Of a DNA stretch of 64,000 nucleotides, positions 1 through 10,561 are shown in pieces; positions within the stretch are counted from its first letter, which is position 1, and every line of letters starts with the position of its first letter. The notes under the pieces are model-generated. The model was not told the DNA's origin. It did no database searches and saw only the letters and a list, made by a program, of their open reading frames with translations. The translations under genes were made by a program, and so were the position numbers. The DNA comes from JARKPK01 sp964631235 (GTDB taxonomy: Bacteria; Planctomycetota; Planctomycetia; Pirellulales; Thermoguttaceae), in the NCBI GenBank assembly GCA_964631235.1, contig CAZVZX010000011.1, forward strand, positions 62,001-126,000, in the 5' to 3' direction.

Positions 1-614
1 ACCACCACGATCGGCGGCAGCGGGGGACGCAAATGCTGGAACAGCAGGCTCAGTGCAGGCGGCCCGCCGGTGGAAATGCCCAACGCGATGCACTTGTCGG
101 CCAGATCGCCGGCCCCCTCTTCGCTGACTTGCTTGGGCGGGGGCGGGGCGACCGGCGTTTCCACGCGCCGCAATTTCCGCTGCCGGCGAATCTCCAAGAT
201 GCGACGCACATCGGTGCCCGCGGCGATGCGAATCTTCCGCATCAGCTCGTCGCTCAGGGCGGCTTTGGTGGCTGGGCCGTAGTCGGGCTTGGCCACGTAG
301 TCGATCGCCCCTTGTTCGAGCGCTTCGAGGGTAATCGAGGCCCCCAGCCGCGTGAGCGAGCTGCACATCACCACCGGCACCGCCCGACGCTCGAGAATGG
401 CCGACAGCGTGGCCAAACCGTCCATCTTCGGCATCTGCACGTCGAGCGTGATCACGTCGGGCGCGGCCTTTTCAAGCAGTTCCAATGCCTGCATGCCGTC
501 GGCCGCCGCTCCGGCCACGATCATGTCTTCGGTCTTCGAAATGTTGTCGCAGATGATCTGCCGGATGACGGCCGAATCGTCAACCACCAATACGCGAATC
601 TTTCGTTTGACCAT
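1..614 (-). CDS. cheB: Chemotaxis response regulator protein-glutamate methylesterase CheB (partial, 3' end outside window)
   Basis: CheB removes methyl groups from chemoreceptor glutamates and is switched on by phosphorylation from CheA. The visible 204 residues hold a receiver domain (about 4-125) with the acidic pair D12/D13, the phospho-acceptor D58 in ITLDVQMP and the conserved lysine in YVAKP near 109. A proline-rich linker follows, then the start of the esterase domain with the catalytic serine S181 in GISTGGP. The start ATG has GAGG six bases upstream. The gene leaves the window at base 1, so the catalytic His and Asp are not visible. Other chemotaxis genes would be expected beyond the left edge. 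Identity is firm from both domains. Confidence 0.95.
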   Translation of the reverse strand, partial: MVKRKIRVLVVDDSAVIRQIICDNISKTEDMIVAGAAADGMQALELLEKAAPDVITLDVQMPKMDGLATLSAILERRAVPVVMCSSLTRLGASITLEALEQGAIDYVAKPDYGPATKAALSDELMRKIRIAAGTDVRRILEIRRQRKLRRVETPVAPPPPKQVSEEGAGDLADKCIALGISTGGPPALSLLFQHLRPPLPPIVV

Positions 615-999
615 GCGCAACCTCGTTCAATCGTCCGCGACCAGCGGCAACGCGACCGGCGGCGACAATCACATGCCTGTCATTGGGTTGTCGCTCGTTT
701 CAAACTTAGCTCGGCCAAGGCCGGCAGGCAGCGGTTGCCCGCCCGGAGTGCCGGCCGGGTTCGATTTCTCGCATAGGCCCGCCGCGGCATAACCGACATA
801 ACCTTCCCCTCGCAACCCGACCTCGCTTCCCTTGGCACCACGCGCCCGACACAGCCGCGATTGTTCGCACCGCATCGATGCAGACGGAAGGCAGACTGGG
901 TAGAATCGTCGTTTCGGCCCGTGCGTGGCATTCCACGTTGCGGGCAACGCGCTCGCACATCGCCTTGAGTGGGTTTGCGTATTTCAATGGGGGAATATC
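615..999. other. Intergenic region between divergent cheB and beta-helix gene
   Basis: 385 bases between two divergently transcribed genes. Short open frames here have no recognisable product. It must hold the promoters for both genes, but no convincing -35/-10 pair was found by eye. Confidence 0.5.
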
Positions 1000-2451
1000 A
1001 TGTTTCCGATGCGATTCGTTCGTCTTCTCGTTCTGGGCATCTCAGCGGCCGCAACGATCCGCTCGGCAACGGCAGCCGATCCAGACTCAACTCGGCCGGC
1101 CGTTACGGTAACCGATGTCGCCTCGCTGGCGGCCGCCGTGCGCGACCAGCCGGAAGGAGCAACGATCGAAATCGCCCCGGGCGAGTACCGGCTCGAAGCA
1201 ACCTTGGAACTGAAGTCGGGAATGACGCTCAAAGGCGCCGGCATCGACAAGACGATCCTCACCCATGCCGACTCGTGGAAGCCCTCAACCGCCGCCCTGC
1301 CCGATCCGGAAATGCGGTTGGAAGGATTGAATACCGACGCCTACCTGATCCGCATCAAGCGCGACACCAAGGGGGTGGTCGTTTCCGACCTGACGCTTCG
1401 CGCCCCGCAACTGCATGGGGCGATCTTCAGTTGGTTTCACGAAGATCTGCATTTGCACCACCTGCGAATCAAAGAAACCCTTTGGAGCGGCGTCCGCACA
1501 TTCGGCATGAAGCGGGCGAAAATCCACGACTGCGAATTCATCGACGCCGGCGGGCGATGGGAGCGCGGAAAGCCCGGCGTCAAGGGCGGCATCACCGGCG
1601 GCGGCATCTTCGCTTGCTGGATGAGCGAGTGTGAGGTGTTCAACAACCGCTTCATTCGCACCCAACAGGCCCCCGAGCGAGAGTTCTACGGCATCAAGGT
1701 TCGCCAGGCGAAGCAGTGCCGCATCCACCACAACACGATCGAGGTGAACTTCTCGATCGAAATGCCGTTTGAAAACGACGAAGATGTCGAGATCGACCAT
1801 AACGTGCTTTTCGGCACGGTTTCCATTCCCAAACATGCCGGCGGGCCAGTGCCCAAGAGCGGACGGACCTTCTTCATCCATCACAATTGGTTTCGCGACA
1901 GCTACTCGATCGAGTTCGTCCGCAACGGGGTGGAGATTAGCCACAACCTGTTCGACTTCGACCCGCAGAAAGACCACGGCAATCTGATCTCGGGCTTCGG
2001 CAAGGCGCCCGCCCCCGGACCGGCCGAGTTCCACAATAACCTGGTGAACAATCCGGGCCGCGGGGTGATTTGGATCAACGAGCCCTACAACAACCTCGTG
2101 GTCCGCAACAATCACATCATCGCACGGCCCACTGCCACGCCGCGGAAAGACGGGCTGTTCGGACTGAATCCGCAAAGCGACATGAAGACAATCTCGATCC
2201 GCGACAACATCATCGAATGCCTCGAGCTGTCGCGGCCGCTGTTCCGCAATGCCGAAAGCTACTCGGCCCGGGTGGAAAACAACCAGCTCAAGGGCGTGTC
2301 CGACGCCGACAAACTGGGCAATGCGCCGGCCGATCGGCCCGCGGGGCTCCAGACGCCGCTGAAGTTCACCTGCGGAGCCCGCGGCGAGTTCACCGTCGAT
2401 CAATGGCGGGCCGGCCCGACGCCGAGCGGCTCCTCGGCCGCAGCTCGGTAG
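1000..2451 (+). CDS. Secreted right-handed parallel beta-helix (pectate-lyase-like) protein
   Basis: A 483-residue exported protein with a signal peptide (about 1-26, ending near SATA). The body has the regular short-strand pattern of a right-handed beta-helix, with repeated HN/NN turns such as IHHNTIEVN, IDHNVLFG, FIHHNWF, ISHNLF and VRNNHII. An opening segment of the VTDVASLAAAV...GATIEIAPGEY type is seen in pectate lyase and alginate epimerase-like folds. This suggests binding or cleavage of an acidic polysaccharide outside the cytoplasm; the catalytic residues were not identified. The ATG at 1000 was chosen because the signal peptide begins there; an in-frame ATG at 925 would bury it. It ends 17 bases from the convergent site-2 protease gene. 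Confidence 0.8.
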   Translation: MFPMRFVRLLVLGISAAATIRSATAADPDSTRPAVTVTDVASLAAAVRDQPEGATIEIAPGEYRLEATLELKSGMTLKGAGIDKTILTHADSWKPSTAALPDPEMRLEGLNTDAYLIRIKRDTKGVVVSDLTLRAPQLHGAIFSWFHEDLHLHHLRIKETLWSGVRTFGMKRAKIHDCEFIDAGGRWERGKPGVKGGITGGGIFACWMSECEVFNNRFIRTQQAPEREFYGIKVRQAKQCRIHHNTIEVNFSIEMPFENDEDVEIDHNVLFGTVSIPKHAGGPVPKSGRTFFIHHNWFRDSYSIEFVRNGVEISHNLFDFDPQKDHGNLISGFGKAPAPGPAEFHNNLVNNPGRGVIWINEPYNNLVVRNNHIIARPTATPRKDGLFGLNPQSDMKTISIRDNIIECLELSRPLFRNAESYSARVENNQLKGVSDADKLGNAPADRPAGLQTPLKFTCGARGEFTVDQWRAGPTPSGSSAAAR

Positions 2452-2468
2452 GGCCGTTCTCTCCTTCG

Positions 2469-3461
2469 CTACTTCGGCATGATGAACGGCGTGGGCGTGA
2501 ATCCGATGGGGATGAAGGCCAAAATCAAGCAAGCCAACACGGCCCGCAACGGCCCCAGCGGCACTTCGTCACGCGCGGTGGGCGGATGCGTGGGCCGCAT
2601 CAGCGCCAAAACGATGATCAACAGGGTGTACGAGAACAGATACTTCCAATAGACGATCATCATGGCGATCAGCACGACGAACAGCAGATGCGCCACGCGG
2701 TTGGCCCGCCGCCCCAAAAGCGCGTAGAGCACATGGCCGCCGTCGAGCTGGCCCAACGGGATGAGGTTGATCGTCGTCAGCAGCAGACCGGCCCAACCGG
2801 CGAAGGCCATCGGATGGGCGTAGATTTCCTGGCCGAGGGGGGCTGGCCCGTGAATCCATTCGGCAATCCAACGGAACAGGGGCGGATCGCCGAATCGTTC
2901 GGCCGTCGGAATGATCGGCCCATAACTTGACCAACTGATGCCGACGTACAGAAAGATCAACGTCGGCACCAGCCCGGCCAACGGGCCGCCGGCGCCGATG
3001 TCGAACAGCGCCTTGCGATTTGGCACGCGTGGGTCCATGGCGATGACCGCGCCCATCGTGCCCAGCGGCGGCAGCGGAATCGGAATGAAATGCGGCAGTG
3101 AGCAATAGACGCCGTAGCGCCGCGCTTGGATGAAGTGCCCCAACTCGTGGCTCATCAAAATCACCATCAGCGGCACGGAAAACGGCAGCCCATGCGCCAA
3201 CAAAGCTGCTAGGCCGACGAGGAACGCTTCGACGGGCGAAGCCAGTTGTGCGGCCCGAGTGAAGCCGCTCAGCCCCGGCCAAAACCCTTGAACCAGCGTT
3301 GTCGTTACACAGGTGGCCAGAAAGAGCAGCGCCGGGCGAAGAATTCGCGGGCGAGGCGGGGGCACCGCCGTCGCCTGCACGATCGGCTCCGGCATACGCT
3401 CGACCGGAGCCGCGGAGGCCGGCGCGCTCAGCACAAGTTCGTCTTGACGAAATGTATCCAT
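2469..3461 (-). CDS. Site-2 protease family (peptidase M50) intramembrane metalloprotease
   Basis: A 330-residue polytopic membrane protein with the M50 zinc motif HELGH at 105-109 inside a hydrophobic segment, and the third-ligand motif NLIPLGQLDGGH near 250. At least six hydrophobic segments are visible. A proline-rich cytosolic N-terminus of about 40 residues precedes the first membrane helix. No PDZ domain is present between the two active-site segments, so it belongs to the compact S2P group rather than the RseP type. Such enzymes cleave membrane-bound substrates, often signalling factors; the substrate here is unknown. It is divergent from ftsH, another membrane metalloprotease, and convergent with the beta-helix gene. 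Confidence 0.9.
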   Translation of the reverse strand: MDTFRQDELVLSAPASAAPVERMPEPIVQATAVPPPRPRILRPALLFLATCVTTTLVQGFWPGLSGFTRAAQLASPVEAFLVGLAALLAHGLPFSVPLMVILMSHELGHFIQARRYGVYCSLPHFIPIPLPPLGTMGAVIAMDPRVPNRKALFDIGAGGPLAGLVPTLIFLYVGISWSSYGPIIPTAERFGDPPLFRWIAEWIHGPAPLGQEIYAHPMAFAGWAGLLLTTINLIPLGQLDGGHVLYALLGRRANRVAHLLFVVLIAMMIVYWKYLFSYTLLIIVLALMRPTHPPTARDEVPLGPLRAVLACLILAFIPIGFTPTPFIMPK

Positions 3462-3602
3462 AGAGGCGACCTATTCTACCAGTTGCCCCATCCCGAGAGA
3501 AGCAAAACCCTTGATCGACCGCCCTTCCGCAGCGGCATTTCGGCACGCGGGTTTTCGCGTGTTTCTCGAAAAAAAGAGATAGTTCTGAATCGTTTCGCAC
3601 CA

Positions 3603-3693
3603 TTGCCGTAGCGGCCGCTCGTGCAGCGAAGCGGCTCTTTTGCGTGCAGTCCCCGTTGGAACGATTCTCCGTTTTTCGCGGTTTTCCGTGGCC
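3603..3693 (-). repeat. Interspersed intergenic repeat, family C, copy 1
   Basis: This segment aligns with the reverse complement of 44857-44949. The best-conserved part is CCCCGTTGGA followed by TTTTTCGCGGTT. A looser similarity to the second half of the 106-bp elements at 26317 and 54213 is visible (GCAGCGAAGCGGC, TTGCGT, TTTCGCGGTTTT). It lies between the divergent site-2 protease and ftsH genes. Function is unknown. Confidence 0.6.
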
Positions 3694-3763
3694 AGCCGCG
3701 CGAAAACGATCGTGACGGGCCGTCAGGGAGATTTCTTTCGGACGCAGACACGCCGGCGCTGGG

Positions 3764-3769
3764 TATAAT
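3764..3769 (+). promoter_or_regulatory. Possible -10 box upstream of ftsH
   Basis: A perfect TATAAT lies 220 bases before the ftsH start. The matching -35 region is poor, so this is a weak promoter prediction and would imply a long leader. Confidence 0.3.
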
Positions 3770-3988
3770 GAACCACAGACAATTTCCGGTTATCGCGACG
3801 CGAACAACCGCCCCCCGGGCGTGCCGGCCAAGAGCAACTGAGCGTTTTTTTTCGAAGCGGTGCGCCGGTGGCGGCCGTCGCGGGGCAAAAGCGGCCTGTC
3901 GGGCCGGTCCCCTCGGACGCCGTCGGTCGGTTCTTTTCGCCGGTCGGGGCAGGTGGTTCGGTCGGCGGTCGAGCAGTAATGGTGAGCC

Positions 3989-6097
<2,109 letters not shown>

Positions 6098-6150
6098 CCC
6101 GGGTGGCGCCCCGCGCCCGATCCCAGCCGCCAACGCGGCACGAAATCGCC

Positions 6151-6223
6151 GGCGGCCCTGCCGTCTCTGTCGCCAGACTTCTTGTTTTCTTAGCAAGGAT
6201 TCCAGCGACCAGCGGGAGCGGGT
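6151..6223 (+). repeat. Direct repeat downstream of ftsH, copy 1
   Basis: A 73-base unit starting GGCGGCCCTGCCGTCT and ending AGCGACCAGCGGGAGCGGGT. It recurs with few changes at 6330-6402, 179 bases further on. Both lie in the non-coding gap between ftsH and apgM. Confidence 0.8.
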
Positions 6224-6305
6224 CTTATTGATCTTGGCAAATCATGATGTGAGTCCACCGAATGATCGGGCACCCGCGTCATTCGGTTTGGCGAACTCCT
6301 TAGTC

Positions 6306-6446
6306 CTGGTGCGGTAGCACCGATTGGCCGGCGGCCCTGCCGTCTTTGTCGCCCGGCTTCTTGTTCTCTCAGCAAGGATACCAGCGACCAGCGGGAGCGG
6401 GTTTTTGCCCTGGTGCGGTAGCACCGATCGGCTGGCGGCCCTGCCG
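6306..6446 (+). repeat. Direct repeat cluster downstream of ftsH, copy 2 with flanking partial repeats
   Basis: 6330-6402 repeats the 73-base unit at 6151-6223. In addition 6306-6342 and 6410-6446 are a second, overlapping direct repeat (TGGTGCGGTAGCACCGAT followed by a GGCGGCCCTGCCG core). TGCGGTAGCACCG contains the small palindrome CGGTAGCACCG-like turn. The unit could be a local duplication rather than a mobile element. Confidence 0.75.
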
Positions 6447-6448
6447 CC

Positions 6449-7654
6449 CTACGCGCCGAACTTCGCCAAGCGGCCGGCATGGGCCAGGGCCAGCGGCATC
6501 AGATGCACTGCCTCGAAGTGGCCCAGTCCGCCGCACAGGGCAGCCGTTTCGCCGAATGCTTGGCAAGCGTCGGGCCGGCAGTTCTCGGCCGCAAGCACCA
6601 CCGGCACCGGGTGGAAGCTGTGGCCGGCCATCTTCGCCGGTGTGCTGTGGTCGCCCGTGACGATCAGCACGTCGGGCTTGAGCTTCTCGACGCGGGGGAT
6701 GACGGCGTCGAACTGCTCGATCATTTTCACCTTCTCGTCGAACTTGCCGTCTTCGCCGCGGCTATCGGTATATTTGAAATGCACGAAGAAGAAATCGTAG
6801 TCGGGCCAGGCCTTCTCGAGCACGTCGATCTCTTCGCTGAGGCTGCCCGGTTTGCCGATCACTTCCATGCCCACCAATTGGGCCAGCCCTTTGTACATCG
6901 GATAAACGGCAATCGCCGCCGCTTTCAGGCCGTACACCTCTTGGTAGCTGGGCAGTCGCGGGGCGGCGGAAAACCCGCGCATCGTCAGCCCGTTGGCCTT
7001 CGGCTGATCGGCCAAAAGCTCTTGGGCCTGCGCGACGAACTGGTTGGCCACCTCGGCCGTCCACTGGCTCTCTTTGTCGAGGGCCACGGCGGGCAGCGGC
7101 GGGACGCCCGTCTTCTGCGGGTCGGTGTCGGCCACGTTTCCGCCCAAGCCCTCGCCGCGAAAGACCACGCAAAAGCGGTGTTCCTGCACAGGCTCGACGA
7201 ACACCTCCACGCCGCTGATTTTCACCTGCCGCAAACGGATCGCCAGCGGGGCGCTTTCCGCCGAGGCGATACGTCCGGCGCGGCGGTCGGTGATGTTGCC
7301 TGCCGCATCGAGCGTGCAGAAGTTGCAGCGAATCGCCACGTCGTTCGGCCCGAGCTTGAAGCCCACGCCGGTCGCCTCCAGCGCGCCGCGGCCGATGACG
7401 TACTTCAGCGGGTCGTAGCCGAACAGACCCAGGTGGCCCGGCCCGCTGCCGGGGGTGATTCCCGGCCGAATCGGATACATCGAGCCGCATACGCCGCGAC
7501 GGGCCAGGGCGTCGAGATTCGGCGTGGCGGCCGTTTCCAATTCGGTTTTTCCGCCCGGCGTCAGCGGCAGCCCGCCGATGCCGTCGGCCACCATCAAAAC
7601 GATCTTCGAGCCGTTGCTTTGCTTCAATTGACGAACCAGTTCCTGAGTGTCCAC
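6449..7654 (-). CDS. apgM: Cofactor-independent phosphoglycerate mutase, archaeal-type (ApgM)
   Basis: Interconverts 3- and 2-phosphoglycerate in glycolysis without 2,3-bisphosphoglycerate. The 401-residue length fits the ApgM branch of the alkaline phosphatase superfamily. Near the N-terminus are VLMVADGIGGLP (metal-ligand Asp) and TPNLDALARRG; GITPGSGPGHLGLFGYDP follows; near the C-terminus VTGDHSTPAKMAGHSFHPVPV carries metal-binding His/Asp residues. The start is a GTG at 7654 because AGGAG lies eight bases upstream and the family N-terminus begins just after; the frame stays open further upstream but looks non-coding. It is divergent from pgi, so two sugar-phosphate enzymes share one intergenic region. 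Confidence 0.92.
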   Translation of the reverse strand: MDTQELVRQLKQSNGSKIVLMVADGIGGLPLTPGGKTELETAATPNLDALARRGVCGSMYPIRPGITPGSGPGHLGLFGYDPLKYVIGRGALEATGVGFKLGPNDVAIRCNFCTLDAAGNITDRRAGRIASAESAPLAIRLRQVKISGVEVFVEPVQEHRFCVVFRGEGLGGNVADTDPQKTGVPPLPAVALDKESQWTAEVANQFVAQAQELLADQPKANGLTMRGFSAAPRLPSYQEVYGLKAAAIAVYPMYKGLAQLVGMEVIGKPGSLSEEIDVLEKAWPDYDFFFVHFKYTDSRGEDGKFDEKVKMIEQFDAVIPRVEKLKPDVLIVTGDHSTPAKMAGHSFHPVPVVLAAENCRPDACQAFGETAALCGGLGHFEAVHLMPLALAHAGRLAKFGA

Positions 7655-8071
7655 AGTCGATGCTCCTGAAAGCGCGTTGGGTCGCTGCACTTGTTTGTCG
7701 CGGTTTTCGATGCGGGAAGAGACGACCCCGGCCGGCCTGACGCTGCCGCTGTTCAGACGGCCGCCCCCCGAAGTCGCCGACGCCTGCCGGCGCGAGCGTC
7801 CGCCGAACGACGGCATTGCTCCCGCGGCCTTTCGGTATTTCGTACCAAAAACTCAGCAGAAAACAAGCGGCCGCGGTCGCCGATTTGCGGAACGGCCCGA
7901 ACGCCGGCCGGCAGAGCGCTGGGCGGCATTGGTCCCTCTGGCCAGATGCGGCAAGCTGCGTTATGCTGCCGAAGCGCCACCAAACAGCCGCGATTTCGGC
8001 TCAGCACGATCGAGCGGAACGAGCGGAAGCAATATCAGAGGAATAGAGAAAAAGCTGGAGGACTAAAGCCG
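7655..8071. other. Intergenic region between divergent apgM and pgi
   Basis: 417 bases holding the start regions of two divergent glycolytic genes. Open frames that extend pgi upstream have poor composition. No clear promoter or structured leader was recognised. Confidence 0.5.
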
Positions 8072-9487
8072 ATGAACGTCCCGCAAATCGCCCCATTAGT
8101 TTACAATTATTCGGCTCTTCTTGCTCCGCCCGACGCTCCGCGCATTGTCCGCGAAACGGCCCTTTTGCAAAGCGATCTCGACTGGCTGGCACCCCGTCTC
8201 GACGCCTGCCGCGCCGAAGTGCTGGCCGATGCCGAGTTGTTCCGGTCGGGCGGCAAGGTCCCCCCGGAAAAGCAGCCGCTCGACGCCGGCTTTTTCGAAC
8301 TGCCCGAAGTGCTGCTCGGCCCCCAGCGGAGCGAGCTGGATCGGATCGTCCGCACGGCCGATCGGCTGGCGCGGCAATCGGACCGCGTGGTGGTGTTGGG
8401 CATCGGCGGCTCGTACATGGGCGCCCGCGCCCTGATGGAAGCCTGCTGCCATCCTTATCACAACGAATTGCATCGGGCCCGTCGCGGTGGGCGGCCGCGG
8501 ATGTATTTCGAGGGGAACAACGTCGATAACGACGCCGTGCAAGGACTGCTCGACCTGCTCGAAGGGTCCGACGATTGGTCGCTGGTGGTCATCAGCAAAA
8601 GCGGCGGCACGCTGGAGACGGCCGTCGCCTTCCGCATCTTCCTCGACAGTCTGCGGCGCAATCTCAAGGGCGATCAATCGGCACTGCGGCAGCGCGTGGT
8701 GGCCATCACCGGCGCCAAGGGCGGCCTGCGGCAGTTGTCGGAATCGCTGCAACTGGCCGACGTGTTCACCATTCCCGAGGGCGTGGGCGGGCGGTTTTCC
8801 GTCCTTTCGCCGGTGGGCTTGCTGCCTGCCGCCCTGCTGGGGCTCGACATCGAGCGGTTGCTGGCCGGCGCGGCCGAGATGAACCGCCGCTTCCGGCAGT
8901 CGCCTCCGTTGGAGAATCCGGCCTTAGCCTTCGCCGGCGTGGGACGCTTGATGGAAACCCGCCGCGGTTGCACCATCCGCGTGCTTTCCACTTGGGGAAA
9001 GCGGCTGGAAGCCCTCGGCCTGTGGTACGATCAATTGCTGGCCGAAAGCCTCGGCAAGCACGGAATGGGCGCAACGCCGCTGACGGTGGTGAACACCCGC
9101 GACCTGCACTCGCGCGGCCAACAGCATCAAGAAGGCCGCCGTGATAAGCTCATTACCAATCTCGTGGTCGAGCACACCGACCGCGACCCGCTGGCCATTC
9201 CCCAGTGGACCGACGACCACGATCAACTGAACGCCTTGGCGGGCACGCCGCTGCCGCGGGTTCTTCGCGCCGCCTACGACGGCACCAACCGCGCCTACGC
9301 CGCCGACTGCCGCCCCACGGCCGAGCTGCGCGTCCCCCGGCTCGAAGAAACGGCGATGGGCCAACTGCTGCAAATGCTGATGATCTCGACGGTGGTCGAA
9401 GGTCGATTAGTGGGCATCAATCCCTACGGCCAACCGGGCGTGGAAGACTACAAGCGCAACATGAACGCCATCTTGCGGTCGAAATAG
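8072..9487 (+). CDS. pgi: Glucose-6-phosphate isomerase
   Basis: Interconverts glucose-6-phosphate and fructose-6-phosphate in the cytoplasm. The 471-residue protein has the SIS-domain motif VLGIGGSYMGARAL, SKSGGTLET in the phosphate-binding loop, the first PGI signature GVGGRFSVLSPVG and the second signature PYGQPGVEDYK close to the C-terminus. Length fits the shorter bacterial group. The ATG was chosen from GGAGGA ten bases upstream and from the family N-terminus; the open frame runs about 380 bases further upstream without a Shine-Dalgarno. Confidence 0.95.
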   Translation: MNVPQIAPLVYNYSALLAPPDAPRIVRETALLQSDLDWLAPRLDACRAEVLADAELFRSGGKVPPEKQPLDAGFFELPEVLLGPQRSELDRIVRTADRLARQSDRVVVLGIGGSYMGARALMEACCHPYHNELHRARRGGRPRMYFEGNNVDNDAVQGLLDLLEGSDDWSLVVISKSGGTLETAVAFRIFLDSLRRNLKGDQSALRQRVVAITGAKGGLRQLSESLQLADVFTIPEGVGGRFSVLSPVGLLPAALLGLDIERLLAGAAEMNRRFRQSPPLENPALAFAGVGRLMETRRGCTIRVLSTWGKRLEALGLWYDQLLAESLGKHGMGATPLTVVNTRDLHSRGQQHQEGRRDKLITNLVVEHTDRDPLAIPQWTDDHDQLNALAGTPLPRVLRAAYDGTNRAYAADCRPTAELRVPRLEETAMGQLLQMLMISTVVEGRLVGINPYGQPGVEDYKRNMNAILRSK

Positions 9488-9550
9488 CGCGGAGATCGTT
9501 TCCGCAGGAAGAATAACCAGTCGCATCGAACGAGCGAAGGCCGCCGCGGT

Positions 9551-10378
9551 TCAGCTCCCGCTTTTCGGCGGCTCGTCTTTCGGATTGACGTAGTACCGCT
9601 GCAAGTTGATGCCGCCGCGCAGCTCTTCTTCGAGCAGCCGGATGCGCGACTCCAACCGATCGACGCGGCGCTGGAGCGCCGGCAGCAGGTTCTTTTGCAG
9701 GTCTTCCGGTTTCGGGCGCGGCACGGTGGGGTAGTTCAGGTGCCGTTGCAGCGCGGCAAACAGGTAGAGCGGATCTTTCCGCCGGTTGGCCAGGGCGATG
9801 CGTCCCTCTTTTTCGCCGAAAAGGACGGGCTTCTCCGTCTCGCCGCGGGCTTGGCGATACAGCTCGCTGCGCACATAGATCATGTCGCAGAAATCTACCA
9901 GGCCGACTTGGCGACGAATCGTGTCGAGCCACTCGCGCCACGCGGCATCGTAAATCGCGTCGCCCGCCATCGCCTCTAGGCCGCGATCGTAACCCAACCG
10001 ATTGCGGCACAGGGCCTCGAATTGATAGAGGAAGATGCCCTGCACGCTGCCGCCGGCCGCCCGATACTCGGCCTCGCGTTCGAGGATTTCCAGGGCGATG
10101 CGGAAGTCGAATCGGCCCGTGTCCCGCTCGGCCTCGGCCACCAGAAAGGTTTGGAACGGGCTGAAGTAGTGCGGAATTCGCGCCATCGCCGTGGCGAACC
10201 CGCCCGTGTGCCGCAACTCGTCGCCCAAAAAATCCACCGCCAACGGCAACTGCGTGGTGGAGAGCAATTCCTGACGCACCATCCGCAGCAGCTCTTGCGT
10301 GGAAAAAGCCTGCTGCATCCGCTCGCGCAACGTGCGGAAGAAATAGGCCTGCTCGATATACTCCTCGCGAGGAAGCAT
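9551..10378 (-). CDS. Conserved hypothetical protein (275 aa, mostly helical)
   Basis: Not recognised as a named family. The sequence is soluble, charged and predicted mostly helical, starting MLPREEYIEQAYFFRTLRERM and containing FLGDELRHTGGFATAMARIPHYF and FCDMIYVRSELY. The C-terminal 50 residues (LQRRVDRLESRIRLLEEEL) form a likely coiled coil. No signal peptide, membrane helix or catalytic motif is visible. Start chosen at the ATG opening MLPREEY; the upstream in-frame extension runs into a short tandem repeat. The protein ends convergently 63 bases from pgi. The clean coding composition supports a real gene. Confidence 0.75.
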   Translation of the reverse strand: MLPREEYIEQAYFFRTLRERMQQAFSTQELLRMVRQELLSTTQLPLAVDFLGDELRHTGGFATAMARIPHYFSPFQTFLVAEAERDTGRFDFRIALEILEREAEYRAAGGSVQGIFLYQFEALCRNRLGYDRGLEAMAGDAIYDAAWREWLDTIRRQVGLVDFCDMIYVRSELYRQARGETEKPVLFGEKEGRIALANRRKDPLYLFAALQRHLNYPTVPRPKPEDLQKNLLPALQRRVDRLESRIRLLEEELRGGINLQRYYVNPKDEPPKSGS

Positions 10379-10408
10379 GTTGCTCCGTTTCGTATCCGCA
10401 AAGGGCGA

Positions 10409-10472
10409 CCGCGAATAACGCGAATCACGCGAATAACCGCGAATGGCGCGAATAACCGCGAATAATGCGAAT
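10409..10472 (-). repeat. Short degenerate tandem repeat (CGCGAATAA units)
   Basis: About seven consecutive 9-10 base units of the form CGCGAATAA or CCGCGAATAA, immediately upstream of the hypothetical gene that starts at 10378. The unit could act as a spacing or binding array for that gene or may be slippage-generated. Confidence 0.8.
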
Positions 10473-10561
10473 CTTATGCGAAAAACGGGCAAGCGTCCAT
10501 CGGAGTGATCTCGTCGAATAACTTTCCGATGCTCACCAATGCCGACGCTCGATGTCGCGCC

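Larger units (their letters stand above)
3462..3988. other. Intergenic region between the site-2 protease and ftsH genes
   Basis: 527 bases without a credible gene. It contains one copy of an interspersed repeat (3603-3693) and a TATAAT box at 3764-3769. The long open frames on the minus strand across this region continue under ftsH and are shadows. Confidence 0.6.
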
